The notes under the pieces: generated by a model
Databases searched by the model: none
Told to the model about the DNA's origin: nothing
What the model saw: the letters and a program-made list of their open reading frames with translations, nothing else
Shown here: positions 47,793 through 60,233 of the stretch, in pieces
Position numbering within the stretch: position 1 is the stretch's first letter
Layout: each line of letters opens with the position of its first letter
Assembly (NCBI GenBank): GCA_015345905.1
Contig: JADDTR010000010.1
Span: 496,001 to 560,000 of the forward strand
DNA from: Aotearoamyces nothofagi
Lineage: Eukaryota > Ascomycota > Leotiomycetes > Leotiales > Tympanidaceae
DNA: 64,000 nucleotides
Direction: 5' to 3'
Program-made: the position numbers and the translations under genes

Positions 47793-49162
47793 TGAATCAC
47801 TTGGAACCAGCTTTTACAGTTCAATATGGTTGGACGCTCTAGAAATGGCTCATTGGAACCCGATAAAATGGCAGTAATGAGACTTCGAGATGGGATTTCG
47901 ACAGTTTATATGCGGGACAATCTTTGGACCATACCTACCTATCGGCATGAATTTGACGACTTATTTTGCGCCGCGTCAGCATCGCTTCTCTAGTCGATAT
48001 ATAGCCGTATATAGACCTTATTCCGGGTGAGTGGTGTTGGTGCTTAGGGGGTTCAGATCCGAGCTTGCGACTTCATATGAGGGCAGAGCAGATGTGAAGT
48101 GACGCGATTGGACGTTATGAGTTATGAGATCATGCATATATACCCGTTTTATTATAGATACTTAAGTAATATCAGACATAAGATGTTGGCGATTGAATGC
48201 TGTAGTTGGGAGGAGAGGTAGAGGACGATAAATACGATGCTATTACCCCCTCGCCCCTAACCCGCGCGCTATGCATGGTGCACGTGATCTCTGTCCGCTT
48301 TGCTCACACCTAGCTTCTCCTTGCCCTCACCTGCCCCTCACCCGTCCTTTTTGGAATATAGGAGCCCTGGGAGCACTTGAAGCGCGAGAATTTCGAACCG
48401 TATATAAGGAAAAAATGCTCACGGCCATCATCTGAGTCAGTCCATCAGCTGATTCCCGTGACGCTTCCCTTACATAAGACATGCTAACATTATCAACAAC
48501 TTGCTCACAAAAAAAGGAAGAACCCGTAACCCATCAACAGTGACTGGAAATGTTCAAGGTGTAAAAGAAGTCAGCGATCGCGAGGAACTTAGGCTTGCTG
48601 GACATGCTCTCACATTCTTCCCTGAGCTGGCAGAGGAGAGATAGGCGAGGCTTGCTGTGTTGGCAATATAACAGATTGCCTTTGTTGATATTGACCATGA
48701 TACATTACATACCCAATAGCACATTTTATTGTGTTCGATCGCAGCTTTCAACTTCGATAAGAGGGATTCCTGATACAAGTAATATCATATCCGCTGGTTA
48801 TAGCTGCTTTAGCGTCCGTGTGGAGTGCCCCAAAGCCCCGTACGCACGGGAAACAAGCTTTTCTTGGAATCTCAGGGACCAAGCACGGTCTCGGGCCGAG
48901 CGGGCTGTCGATGTCATCCCTCGTCCTCCCTCCGCAACGCTTCGCCCGATTCAGGGTTCTCAGGTTGTTCTGAGTCCATAGCCACGAATCAACCCATCAC
49001 CGCGTCATAGAACCACTTCCGACGGGCACTCTTAAGGCTAAGGCTCCTCTCAGTTGCATCTTTCATTCCTCATACTCTCACGCAGCTCAATATGTCCCTG
49101 TCTTGATCCTCTGCTTGCACATTCCATCTTTTTCTCTTTTCAATCTTCAAAGCATCGTCGCA
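47793..49162. other. intergenic
   Basis: 1.4 kb without a supportable gene. The stretch 48,240-48,360 is C-rich on the plus strand, and 49,020-49,160 is CT-rich, a typical fungal promoter feature upstream of the amidotransferase start. Confidence 0.5.
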
Positions 49163-50331
49163 ATGTGTCGCTGGTTCGCATACATCTCAACTTCAGAGGA
49201 CTGTCTCCTTGAAGATGTCCTCGTCAGTATGTGGCAATAAATCCCCACGCCCCAAAAGTACCCCCAGCACGAACTGACATACTATTTCTAGCACCTGCCC
49301 ACGCCCTCTCCAAACAGATCCACGAACATTACCTCCCAAAACTCCTCTCTCACGACCCCTCTGTCCATGCGGAAGCTACCACTACTGCCGAGATAGCAAC
49401 GCGTAACCGTCTTTTCAACGTTGATGGCTTCGGTATGGCCTGGTATACGCCTATACAATCAATCTTTTCTGCTCCACACTCGAGCGATTCGCTCAATTCA
49501 AGCACTGGCCCAGTCCTTCATCCGGCATTGTACAAAACAATCCAACCGCCTCTCCATGACGCCAATTTCCGATCAATTTGCGCTGCAACAGCTAGTCCCT
49601 GCGTCCTGGCACATATACGGGCTGCGACTGCGACAGCTATCACACCGGTCAACAACCACCCGTTTGTTTTCGGGCGACACACAATCATGCACAATGGATT
49701 TATCTCCTCTTTCCCGAAAATATCCCGCCAGTTGTTGGCCCTTATAAGCGATGAGTGCTATGAACACGTCAGTGGTTCCACGGATACCGAAGCGTTTGCT
49801 GCGCTATACATGAGCTACCTGACTGCTGGCGCAGGTGAAGGCAAGGGCGCTGAGAAGTGGGAGCAGAAATTTACCACGAAGCAAATGCTGGAAGCATTGC
49901 AACATGCCGTGAACACCATTATTGACTTGCAGCAAAAAGCCCTAGGTGACAAGGCGGAGCCTAACGATCTCAATGTATGTGTTACGGACGGCCGCCAACT
50001 CGTCGCAATCCGCTTCCGCAACCACGCCACAGAACAACCACCAAGTCTCTACTACAGCACATCGGCTGGCGTGACGCTGAATAGGAAATACCCAGATCAT
50101 CCTGACGGTGAAAAGGGACCATATGGCGTGGCAAAGGGTGGGAAGCCTGGTGGGCATAATCCTAGAGCACACAAGAGCCCGTCAGAGCATGGGAAACATG
50201 TCATTGTTGCGAGTGAACCAACGACGTATAAGGACAAGGAATGGAGTTTGATTGAGAAGAATTACGCCATTCTGGTATCTGGAGATGCTGATTTTGTGAT
50301 TGAGAAGATTACGTATTTTGGAGAGAAGTAG
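49163..50331 (+). CDS. class II glutamine amidotransferase, DUG3-like
   Basis: A 367-aa Ntn-type glutamine amidotransferase from exons 49163-49226 and 49292-50331. It begins MCRWFAYIS; after Met removal the Cys2 would be the N-terminal nucleophile. The junction restores LLEDVLVTPAHALSKQ, matching the TPA(H/N)S block of the family. NVDGFGMAWY, LAHIRAATATAITPVNNHPF and IMHNGFISSF are the usual class II motifs, and SGSTDTEAFAALYM follows. Yeast Dug3 is about 357 aa and, with Dug2, degrades glutathione. Fungal proteins with the MCRWFAYIS start are annotated as DUG3-like. No Dug2 partner is in the window. EgtC-like (ergothioneine) amidotransferases share the fold and remain an alternative. Confidence 0.9.
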
Positions 50332-51689
50332 TGCATTGCGGATGAAGGCCACAGGATGAAAAGGAGTTGAGGAAATGGTAAAACCATAACTGTAGGATGA
50401 AGTTAAACCTAAAATACAATGGCATGGTATATGATGCTTTATCTCTCAGGTGAATGACTTTATTTTTAAATACCCCGTGGATGCTACAATCCTACGATGC
50501 TATAAGCCCTAAACCTCCAAAATATCTCATTCTAATTATATGTTTCCAATCATTTACATGCCCCAGTGGCTATGCCTGTCTAGTAATGCCACAATAAGCC
50601 CAGAGCAAGAAGAAAAAAAGGGGGGGAAAGGACTGCCAAGGACTCTAGAACAGGACAGGCAATAGAACGAGCTGGCAATGACGGAAACGTGGAATGATGT
50701 CCCCGGATTTTGAGGAGAGGTGCTAAATCAATCCGCCCGTACCTAATCTACTCGGGTTGGCGAAACCCTCCCTACTGGCTGTTGAGAAAAAGGGGACTAA
50801 TCCACCAGTACCCGTCACATCAGAGATCTGCGTGGTATGAACTGTCTCGTAGAAAAGGCTCAGAACGAGGCCGACATGGATTCTCATCAACTACCTACCC
50901 TCTCTTCTTTCCCGTCGATTCTTCTCTCTTCCGCTCCGGATACTCAAAGCTATGGCCTGTCGCCATTGGACAAGAATGCACCGCTATCGTCGAGAGCCAA
51001 GTTATTAATAAGCTTCTTCGGGAGGGCTATACTCTACTTGAGAAGTACTAATAAGAAGCACATGATGGCATTACAAGAGTATACGTTTGGTGATGAATTG
51101 GAAGTGATATATACAGCCCTTTTGTTACTCTCTTCAGGGTATCTCTTACCACGCAATTCTTGTCGTCTAGAGAGCCGGCAAGACAGTATACGTATCATAT
51201 TGATCTATTCTAGAAGAGTATCGTGGACATGAGCTAGAACACGTGGCTCACCGTGGACCGTTTGCGGGAGGAACCTTTGGCGGATGAAAGGGCGATGCGA
51301 GACTCGGCTGCAGTTACAGTACTGTACTAGCCCGAGAGTTCTCGTAGGTGATCAGGATTCATTGCACTTGATGCATCAGGGTTTGAACGCAAGTTCAGTT
51401 TGCCATTATTGGACTGATTGACGAGTTCGTCGCAACTCATATGACTGCTTGCTTGTTACATGGCGTCGGCTGTTCTATACCCAGCCATGAGTATCCAAGT
51501 TCTGCAATTCCTTCAGTAAGCTTAGCATCATGCATTTGCGATGCATTTAGTTCCTCTGCCTTCCAGACCAAGGTAAGTCATGCTAGTACACAATATGCAT
51601 ATGCAAACCTGCTATGCCTCCGAGCTGCCAGGTCGGGTAGTTTATTGCATGTTTATTCCAAGTACCCCTGCGAAATCTTACTGATCACT
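50332..51689. other. convergent intergenic region
   Basis: Lies between the amidotransferase (plus) and pantothenate kinase (minus). Short, motif-less open frames only. Confidence 0.5.
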
Positions 51690-53179
51690 CTAGTCATCGT
51701 AATCTTCTCGGGTCTTACTCAAAACTGGAGACAATATAGAATCCTCCAAACTACTCCTTCTGCCCCAATTTCTCGGCTGCCTCTTCAAAAAAGCACCCAC
51801 AGCACCGAGGTAGCCTTCATGTCTAAGAAAATAAGCCTTCTTTTCTCCTTTACTCCAGAACTTTATGGCATAGCTGAGCGTGTTCATTGTTTGACGATGT
51901 CCACGAATAAAACTGCCGCCGAAGTAGATGTGTGCTAGATTGTGTTTTTCGGACTGGAGATAGGCAATTTGGCCAATGTTGTTGGATACGGCGTAGAGTA
52001 GAGACCGTGATATGTCGTCTGCATGAAAGGTTGTGGGTTGTGGATTTGTTGAAACGCCAGGTGAGGGGGGCTGTGAAGACGTCGGAGGTGCTTGGGTAAA
52101 TTCGTAGTCATCGTTTGTGAGACCACCACTATCTTCAGCTTCTCGTTCAGCTTCTCTCTTCATCCTGAAGACCTTGCCAAAACTGCTTGCAATAGTGGTC
52201 GATTTGAGTCCTATCTTGCCGTAATCTGTGCCATATATATCGCCTACTAGCATGTCAACTTTGGTGTTATCCCCGCGGTCTGCCATACCGAGCATATCGT
52301 CAAATGTGCGCGCGCCAGTAAGAAGAGACAGGAGACCCCAAAGTGTTCCACCACCAAGGGATGTGCCACCGACACGCTCATATGCGCGAGGTCCCGAGAC
52401 CTTGATCATTGACACACCAGAGCCAATATTCACGAGGAGGTAGGGATAGATATCGGCTCTAGTTTCAGCAAAATGCATAGGATCTGTTTCACTATAGGTG
52501 AAGACTTCGCGGGGTATTTCGGTGATGAAGAAATCGAGGCCTGGGATATTGAGAGTTAGCCAGAGTAGCATTCTGCTTTGTCTTGCCTCACCAACCTATT
52601 ATCAAGCACTCCATCTCATCCTCCCGCAGCACATCCACTCCTAAAACGTCTCTGATCTGGTCGTAGAATTTGTATGCGCCGCCGCCAGTCGCCATGACAC
52701 ACAATGCGCCCGGCCTTGAGCCATTGAGTTTCTGCTGCTTGAGTTTCAGTTGCTCCATGAACTCGATGCAGTCCTCTATCCTGTCCGTCTCGAAGTTCAA
52801 AAAGTTGAGTCGTCCGCCAGGTTCTGCAGAACCTGCTTCGCGAGAGAAGTAGACCAATTTTGCTAGAGAGCCACCAATCTACGAGTATCAGTAGGCTCCT
52901 GGAGCAAGAGGACCAAATACATACATCGACAGCTATATGACTCACGACCGCCGTATGGTTTGGCAATCTGATATCCTTCGTATCATGACTACCTCTAGTC
53001 GGACTTACACCATTAGGAGAATTACGATCCCGATCAACAATAAAAGCGCCTTTGACATTAATCTTGACGGATCCCGGGTGGCTGATCGTGTCTTCTATTT
53101 CGGCGGTATTCGTCTGCGTCCTCGGTGGGGTGTCGTCCTGAGCCGAGACTCTGCCGTCCTGCGATGGTTTCGCAGACAT
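51690..53179 (-). CDS. pantothenate kinase (eukaryotic type)
   Basis: Phosphorylates pantothenate, the first and controlling step of coenzyme A synthesis. Exons in coding order 53179-52925, 52878-52596 and 52540-51690 give 462 aa. An N-terminal leader of about 80 aa precedes the ASKHA core: HIAVDIGGSLAKLVYFSRE (phosphate 1, residues about 81-99), LCVMATGGGAYKF, EDEMECLIIGLDFFITEIP (across intron 2), LLVNIGSGVSMIKVSG (phosphate 2), RVGGTSLGGGTLWGLLSLLT and HIYFGGSFIRGH. A disordered insert (TSSQPPSPGVSTNPQPT) sits between the last two blocks. Introns are very short (46 and 55 nt). The match to CAB1/PanK II is clear. Eukaryotic enzymes are feedback-inhibited by CoA or acetyl-CoA. The last gene of the window, a phosphopantetheinyl transferase, uses CoA, but the distance argues against linkage. 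Confidence 0.93.
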
Positions 53180-54329
53180 GACGCCGATGCTGTATTGATT
53201 GAGGCGACGGTGGCCTCCAGGAGACCGGAGGGGCTGATGATTAAGGAGACATGTGGGGTTGCTAGCCGTCGGTGGTCGTCGTGTCTCTTGACTATTCTAA
53301 TTATTCTTACCGAACGTTATCGATAGGAGTCGATGTTAGCATTGTCACTGGAGTGCTCGCGCTGTTTCCACACTCCCTTCTACCCGAGGTTATGCGCGAC
53401 AAGCAATTGCGGACGATGGAAATGATTCCCATCTCCCATTATTGCTGGATAGGGGATATTTTGAGGATCTGTATTATTCTGTTAAGAGTTGTGGAAAAAG
53501 ACGTGTGTTCCTGAGGCGCCGGCCGCCGCTGTGAACCCTATACAAGCACTCCAGTGCCCTTGCATAAATTGAATGGTTGGGCGATTGATTAAGCTTTGTA
53601 TCACGCATCGCAGGAACGGGCCGATCGGGAAGATGGAGAAAGGGGGAAAGGAGACAGCAGGCATTTTATGCAGTACTGTCGAAACTCGAGGTCAATTCAA
53701 TGGCATTCCTTACGACATACTGTAGTGTGCAAGATGCTGGTAATAACTGTGCGGGCTAAGTTCCAGGGGCTGCTCCGAAGGCGTTGATTCATTCATTTCC
53801 ATAGCTGTTATGGGCGTTTGGCAAACCGCTCGAGGAAGGGATTCCAAGAGGCCTCCCAGACCCGACCAGACGTGACAACATCAATACAGGACTCGTAGGT
53901 GTCTCAAGTCTCCAATGCTCCCATGCACAATACCTCAGCTATCCGGCACTCGCGCAACCCCCTATTTTGAAATTTAGGGTCGACTCCGCCTTTATCCACG
54001 GTACCTTATCGCGCTGTGTGCACGCCTCCAGATCGGGCTAACCCTCTCTAATTGCCCGCTGGAGCAAATCCTGAGTTACGGTAATCGCGCCTATTTCTGG
54101 CCTTCGATGCTAATCTGCACAACAAATCTCCTTTTGTTTGTTGATTGAACTCCTCGGACCCATTGTCGCATTCTGACAGCCGGGGAAGCACTCTTGGTCT
54201 TCCAGTTGTATTTGCTTTGCGACCCTGAAGCTCACTGATGTCTACGTCGCCTTCAGCTCCATTGGACCTTACACTTCTTTCGCGCATCGACACGACCTTG
54301 AGCCTTGCCACGACTTTCTTGACGGCGTC
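53180..54329. promoter_or_regulatory. divergent upstream region, PanK / DUF5672 gene
   Basis: 1.15 kb between divergent starts, holding both promoters. No gene seen; the open frames here lack motifs. Confidence 0.45.
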
Positions 54330-55755
54330 ATGAGGTTTCCGGATGCTATGGATTCGAGCGCACAAGGCTTCTGGCACAACCGTCGGGTGCAGCGGAGTGC
54401 TGCATTTGCCTTCATCTTGCTGTATGTGTCTTCTTTCCTTCCCTCGTTAGCCCTACTGGGTACTGATGCTCTCTAGTACCTTCATCGTAGTTGGCCTGTA
54501 CAGTCGTTCTAACTGGCCTTCAATCGGCGATATGCATCTCGATTCAGTAACTGGCCTACATACCTACGGCTCAACTCCAGACGGAGAGACACATACCCAA
54601 GGCGACCTCGACTCGGGCGAAGAGCAGCTCTACTCTACCCCGGAATATGACCCAAAGAACATGCCAAACGTACCCGCTGGCTCCGATTCGAAAACAAAAG
54701 GCAATGCAAAGATCGAAAAGCCAGCCGTCGCTTCCCTTGACCCTACACGTGTCGCCCTTATAATCGAAACGCGGCCAATACCTCATCTCCCTGCCCTTTT
54801 ATCCGCGTTCATATCCACCGTACCTCTCGCTTGGATTGTAAAAGTTGTCGGCTCTCAGGAGGCCTTCTCCCTAATTCGAGGATCAGCACCGCTGACTGCT
54901 CACCTGAATACGGGCAAACTATCACTGCAAGAGATACCAGACGCATACCCAGTTAACAACAACGAGGCCCTCTCTGCAACGCTCACAAACCTGACTTTCT
55001 ACTCCGAATTTCTCAAGCCAGCTGAATGGATTCTCATGTTCCAGACAGACAGTGTTATTTGTAGTGCCAGTGAACAGACTCTGGATGATTGGGTTGATAA
55101 GGGTTACTCATGGGTTGGAGCTCCTTGGGCTAAAAATGTGGGTGGCGGTAATGGCGGACTATCTCTCCGCCACGTTCCCCCAATAGTTGAGGTCTTAAAG
55201 AATGAAACTAGACTCGCGAATAGCGATTGGGAAGATCTCTGGTTGTGTAATCGTTTGAAGAACCTGGCGCCTGGACATGAGGAAATTGGATTTAGTGTCG
55301 AGTCAATTTACTACGAACGTCCTCTTGGCTACCATTTACGAGGCAGTGGAAAGCTTGTCGATGGCCGTATTTGGGGAAACATGACAAGAAAGCGTCAGAT
55401 CTTCAGTTACTGTCCAGAGACGAAGCTGATCCTGGGCAATATGCTCCTAGAGCCAGCAGACGATGCTCAGCGTCTAGAAGCCGAGAAGGAGGCGGACGCT
55501 AAAGTCATTAAGGATGCTCATGATAAGACCTTGAGCGCATTTAATGAAGTCATTAAGGATGTCGCGTCAGTTGTGGCAGAGAGCGCGGAACATGCAGCAC
55601 CAAAAGTCAAAAGCCAACCACCAGTTGTGGCTTCGGCGTCGAGAGGACTAGTAGCATCAAGCCAATCAGTAGAGTCATATACGACATCAGAAGCAGCATT
55701 TGCGATACAGACTGCCGGAAACGTAGAGGAGACGGGCCGATGGGCAGACTCGTGA
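54330..55755 (+). CDS. type II membrane DUF5672-domain protein
   Basis: A 456-aa protein from exons 54330-54421 and 54477-55755. The short exon 1 and the start of exon 2 together form a signal anchor, AAFAFILLTFIVVGLY (residues about 25-40), with Arg residues just before it. This suggests a type II Golgi or ER protein with a lumenal domain. The domain carries the DUF5672 pattern: RVALIIETRPIPHLPALLSA, then WILMFQTDSVICSASEQTLD (about 215-234), YSWVGAPWAKNVGGGNGGLS, and GFSVESIYYERPLGYH. The QTDS-x-(I/V)C motif and the GNGG loop resemble a glycosyltransferase donor site, so a sugar-transfer role is plausible but unproven. The C-terminal 110 aa are Ala/Glu/Ser-rich. A second ATG 18 nt downstream could also start the protein. 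Confidence 0.85.
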
Positions 55756-58700
55756 ACACGGTTCTGTTTGTTGGATGCTTTTATCTGGAGCATGGCTAAG
55801 GTTAGCGCGATGAGCGAGCATTGAGGTCTATCACGGGCGTGGCTGTCCCTGCGATTAGCTATTCTATTGAGAGAAGCACAGATATGGGACCAGGGCAACT
55901 GCGATTTAGTTGAGGTGCTCGGTGAGAGTGGATAGTCGTTGGAATGTATGAGTATGGAATTGGCGGTATGGATACAGTGTCTGGATTAGGTTGTCATTTG
56001 TAAATAGCCTGTACAAATCAATGCTTATGAGTGCTACTCGGGGAGGCAGATAAGTTGATATATGACGTGAGGTTGGGGGTTGTGTGGTCACGGATTGTTT
56101 GGGGCATTACACGATTGGGAGCCTGTGATACACTACACCTACCTGATCCCTCGATGGCCCATTCCGGTAGGAAGTTGATATTCGGCTGCAGGTCAGGCCG
56201 ACCCGGACCAACACGCTGCAGTGCCCTCAGAGATTCTTTTATCCCCTGGTTGCTATCTTGGTGAGGCCGTCGGCGTGCCACAGCCAGTTTCCAACCTCGC
56301 CCAGACGCCGTCTTCTAATTCTCACGACCTTCTATTTTACACACGGTACCTGTCCTATGGACCGTGCTCGGAGCATGATTTATCTTTTGCCCGAGCCCCC
56401 GATTGAGTATAGCAGCCGAGGACAGGAGGGCAGCACAGGCAGCACCGGCCGCCCCTGAGGCGCCTCGAAACTGCCCCCTTGCTCGTTGTTTTCCGAGCCG
56501 ACTCGGTCACCTCATCGGTGCAAACTGGAGATGCCCAATCACGCCCATTTTTCTCAGCAGACAGAGGATGAGAACGCTCTCAATATTGCCCTCATCATAA
56601 GTGACAGAAAATGGGAAGCGGGGTGCCAGCTCCCTTTGTGAGCCAATCGGCCAGGCCGTTTATGGCGACTATCGTTGACAACTGTTCCAGCTAGTCGCCT
56701 TTCCATGTGAGATAAAACGAATACAGTCGGCTGCATAGGTAACCAACATCAGAGCAATTGCTGAGATAAAAGCCGTGATTTCAGTGACCAGTGCCCGCAC
56801 ATATGGAAACCCGCCACCATGGTCTGGTCTGTTTTGACGCACTCTCATCACAGTCATGCTCCAATCATAAGTTCGGGAAAGAAGCGCTGGGACGCTTTTC
56901 GACAGGTGACTGTACGTGCATCTCGTCTCTGTGAATTCAATATTCTTCGAATTTGTGTCGTCTAGACTCTGCAATTTTGCATGACCGGTAGTCTTTGATG
57001 GGCGTACTGGCGACGTCTGTATACCCAAAAACTGCCGTAGATATGCGCCAGAGGCGAGCAGACAAACCCATGGCTTCTTTATAATCTACCTCAAGACCTT
57101 CGTATTGTGTACGCTGACTACACCTTTGAGTGAGAGCACTGAGGACAATGTGGATGTGCGGTAACGACGTGGCCGCGGAAGCTATCGCCTAGGTATTCCT
57201 TCCAACATACTAAGAGAGACTGCATATGGAATGGCGACTGAAGTCATCACTGCAAAGCCGCCCCGTAATGAAAATCTGCATGATCGGCAGCCTTGAAGCT
57301 GCAGGTGAGTAGCCCGGCGTATGTTTATGCTATCATCACTGCGCTTGTTGCGCTCGCCATCAGTTCCTATCTATCCCGTGTCTCGAGGATGCAACGGTTG
57401 GAGCTTGGCACCCTACAAGGTATCGCATTCTATTGCTAAAGGTTGCATGCGTCGTCGTCGGTTTCTCGCCCCTAGATCATCACCTGTGATAACTAAAAAG
57501 AATCAACTAAGCATAGTATATGATGTCGAGCACCGGTAGCCGTCATTATATTCCATAAAAGCACCTTACTAGACGGAGAAGTTCTACTATCTCCAACAGC
57601 AAGTATGAAAACTAACTTATTTGTCCTAGAAGATATACTCTTTCTAGGGGACATCTTTAGCCACTTAATAACGTGGGAACACGGCCATCCTTACAGTAGG
57701 CACCCCGAGCGGATGAAAGACTCCTATTATCACTTGTGGCGCCCAAATATCCAAATATCAGGCTTTGTTGTGTCGATCCTTAAGCTCAGCGTGATATTTG
57801 ACAACAGCGCGCCATATATGAATCATAGATCACCGATCATCTACTGAGACAACAGTGTCTCTATCGTTGAATAATCACATCAAGCAGGATTAAAAGTCAT
57901 CCGAGTTATCCGTTGAATTATTGATGGGGGGTAGACAGCTACGAGTGTGGAATGTGAAGGAATATATTAGCTGATGATGTCCCGGACCCTACCAAATCCA
58001 CCCTCAAATGTGGAGTGCACCGGTCCAATGCTGTTAGGCATATACCTTTAAAGGACACCGCGGGTTGATCTCTACTCGACAGCTGCAGCAGGGCAGAAAG
58101 AGACGAGGCTCACCTGCCATGCAATCCAATTTAGTGCGAAATGGAACTGCGACAATGAGTTTTCGAAGATCAGACATGGCTGCCAACCTTGGTAGATACC
58201 GTCCGGGCTAGGAGATAAATTGGGCATTTAGCCGCTCTAACACGATAAATGTAATGTCAGCATGTTCGTGGTCCAATGAATAGGGGAGCATGATTAGATC
58301 AACATGACATGAGCCCTGAGCTCAATACAAAGCTTCTACTACACTAGACGTTGATTCGTAAGATAGGATTGCCATCGCTACTGTGCCGCTCCTTTGCACC
58401 TATCCACAACTGTGTAGCTTGTACTGGACGGCATAGCTATTCTTATGAGTAAAGATCACTCAAGATAAAGTTGGTACTGTGATAGGATGCTCAAGCGGGG
58501 CATTGAAGCCATTAGACCTCTTTCAGGTTAGGTGCTGAGGAGTGTGCTCTGTGTAACCCGAGGTTAGGGATGAATAGGTAGTCTATAGAGTCGGGCATGC
58601 TTCCATAGTGAATCATTGCCACTTATTAGGCATTCAAAGTCAAGTCTTCGAGGGGCCTCTAGAGCCTAGTGAAGAGAGAGCCATCAGCAGTGAGCGGAAA

Positions 58701-58932
58701 CGGAGCCTCAGCGTATATCTGCTTGCTATTATGAGAATAACTTATTGTATAACCACTGACGAGATTAACAGATAGCACTCCAATTTCATCACGGCACGAT
58801 ATACCGACCGTGACAATCCGAACCCTCCCACAGAGCCTTCCCGTTCCTTTTCCAAAACCTGAGAATCCTAGGCCAGCGGTACATCCAATTAAGTGTGGAC
58901 GAAGCCGCGTTCAATTGAAAGTCTTTGGAACA
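55756..58932. other. long gene-free stretch
   Basis: 3.2 kb without a supportable gene. A minus-strand frame near 56,670-57,030 has a hydrophobic stretch but no ATG until late and no family match. Another short frame at 57,605-57,847 has no motif. No repeats, tRNA or mobile-element ends recognised. The part around 58,000-58,900 may hold promoter sequence of the next gene. Confidence 0.5.
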
Positions 58933-59742
58933 ATGGGTTCACTTGATGAATTCGAGCGTGGATTCATGAACGTCTTAGGTTCGAAGGCCGAAACGAACGA
59001 TAAGTTGCGTTACGAAAAGGACGAGTTGTTAAAGGAGCTTGAAACGATTGTAACTAGCGAAGTGCTTCATAAGTGGCATCACAACAACCGACAGGATGTC
59101 AAAAAGTATGTGGACAAAAAGGAAGTCCGAAAGACCAGGAAGGCTGACCTGTTCGAAATCTGCAATGAAGTGTATAGAAATCTAAAGCTTGCGGCAGAAG
59201 ATGCGAGCAAGCTACGACGCTATACAAAAGGAACGTATACACTACCGAGCGGGGTCAAGACGAATCTCCACCTAGTCAATAGGGCCCTGGAGAAAGTCGT
59301 TATCGCCTTGGCGGCCTTCAAGAAGGTCACTACTGGAAGGCACGGGAAGATCCTCAAAGATGAAAAGAGCAAGGAAATACTCATGCGGTATGTTTGCGAG
59401 ACTTGTGCAATGGGTATGTGCCTTGTGAGGTTAGCAAACCCACAGAATTCCGAATGGGCAACATTTTGGGAAGGGAAAATAGAAGATACCGCGTTGGCGG
59501 ATTTCGAGTTCAATACCGCTGAGAAAAGTAAAGAATCTCAAGTTGAGAGACCATCATTGTCGGGTGTAGTTGCTCCTGCGGGAGACACCCCCAGACCGGA
59601 AGGACACCAAGACCCAGCTGGACCGAGCTCCGCTCCGTCTCAGGGGCAAGATGAGGAGGACCTGGAGGACGAGGATGAATACAGCGGAGGTGCCGAGGAA
59701 GAATATGAAGAGGAAAGCTACCACGGTAGCGATGAAGAATGA
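58933..59742 (+). CDS. hypothetical protein with acidic tail
   Basis: A single-exon protein of 269 aa that I do not recognise. It starts MGSLDEFERGFMNVLGSKAE. The first 200 aa look helical and basic (KKYVDKKEVRKTRKADLFEI; KLRRYTKGTYTLPSGVKTNL; FKKVTTGRHGKILKDEKSKE) with a hydrophobic turn around YVCETCAMGMCLVRLANP. The last 60 aa are strongly acidic (EEDLEDEDEYSGGAEEEYEE). The open frame extends upstream without an ATG to a GTG. Strong charge partition and no membrane span suggest a soluble, perhaps nuclear, protein, but no function can be given. It may be lineage-specific. A non-coding explanation is unlikely given the long open frame and normal composition. Confidence 0.65.
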   Translation: MGSLDEFERGFMNVLGSKAETNDKLRYEKDELLKELETIVTSEVLHKWHHNNRQDVKKYVDKKEVRKTRKADLFEICNEVYRNLKLAAEDASKLRRYTKGTYTLPSGVKTNLHLVNRALEKVVIALAAFKKVTTGRHGKILKDEKSKEILMRYVCETCAMGMCLVRLANPQNSEWATFWEGKIEDTALADFEFNTAEKSKESQVERPSLSGVVAPAGDTPRPEGHQDPAGPSSAPSQGQDEEDLEDEDEYSGGAEEEYEEESYHGSDEE

Positions 59743-60233
59743 GGGCACCTTGACAGATGGAAGTATGCTGCGATGTCTTCTGTGGAATCTAGTGATTTGT
59801 GCACGAACTTGGGAAGGATATGATTAACGAGATCCATTTAGGCCACATTTGTGCCACGGACTATAGGTGCTGTGTGTATATTGTGGGCATAGATTTTACT
59901 TTGTGGTAGTCTAAGTGTGCAAGTTGATTTAAGTCGCGCCCTTTAAGCATAATCATGTATTGGATGTGATGAGCTCGGCTGTTAGGACGTTGATGTTCAC
60001 GATATTTTAAGCCTGAGGCTAGAGCGCGGCAGCGCTAAATCGGACCTCCATGTAACCTTAATCCCGAGACTCTATCAGCGAAAACCTGTATCAAGACAAC
60101 CAACACCCCTCCTAGCAGCAATCTTTGGAACAATGGTTGAGAATCTTGTATAAATTCCTATGGTACCAGTCAATGCCATATAATTCAATCTGGAATCTTC
60201 TGCAATCTGGCGGCTTCCCTTTAGCACGGAGCC
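59743..60233. other. intergenic
   Basis: About 490 bp, 3' UTR of the acidic protein gene and promoter of AIM11. Nothing else seen. Confidence 0.5.

Noticed and set aside
50710-51232. Two overlapping plus-strand frames near 50.7-51.2 kb
   Set aside because: No motif, poor coding pattern and mutual overlap. Likely 3' flanking sequence.
56669-57028. Minus-strand frame with a hydrophobic stretch (FPYVRALVTEITAFISAIAL)
   Set aside because: It has no ATG before the middle and no extension by splicing, and I could not match it to a family. A decayed membrane-protein piece is possible but unsupported.
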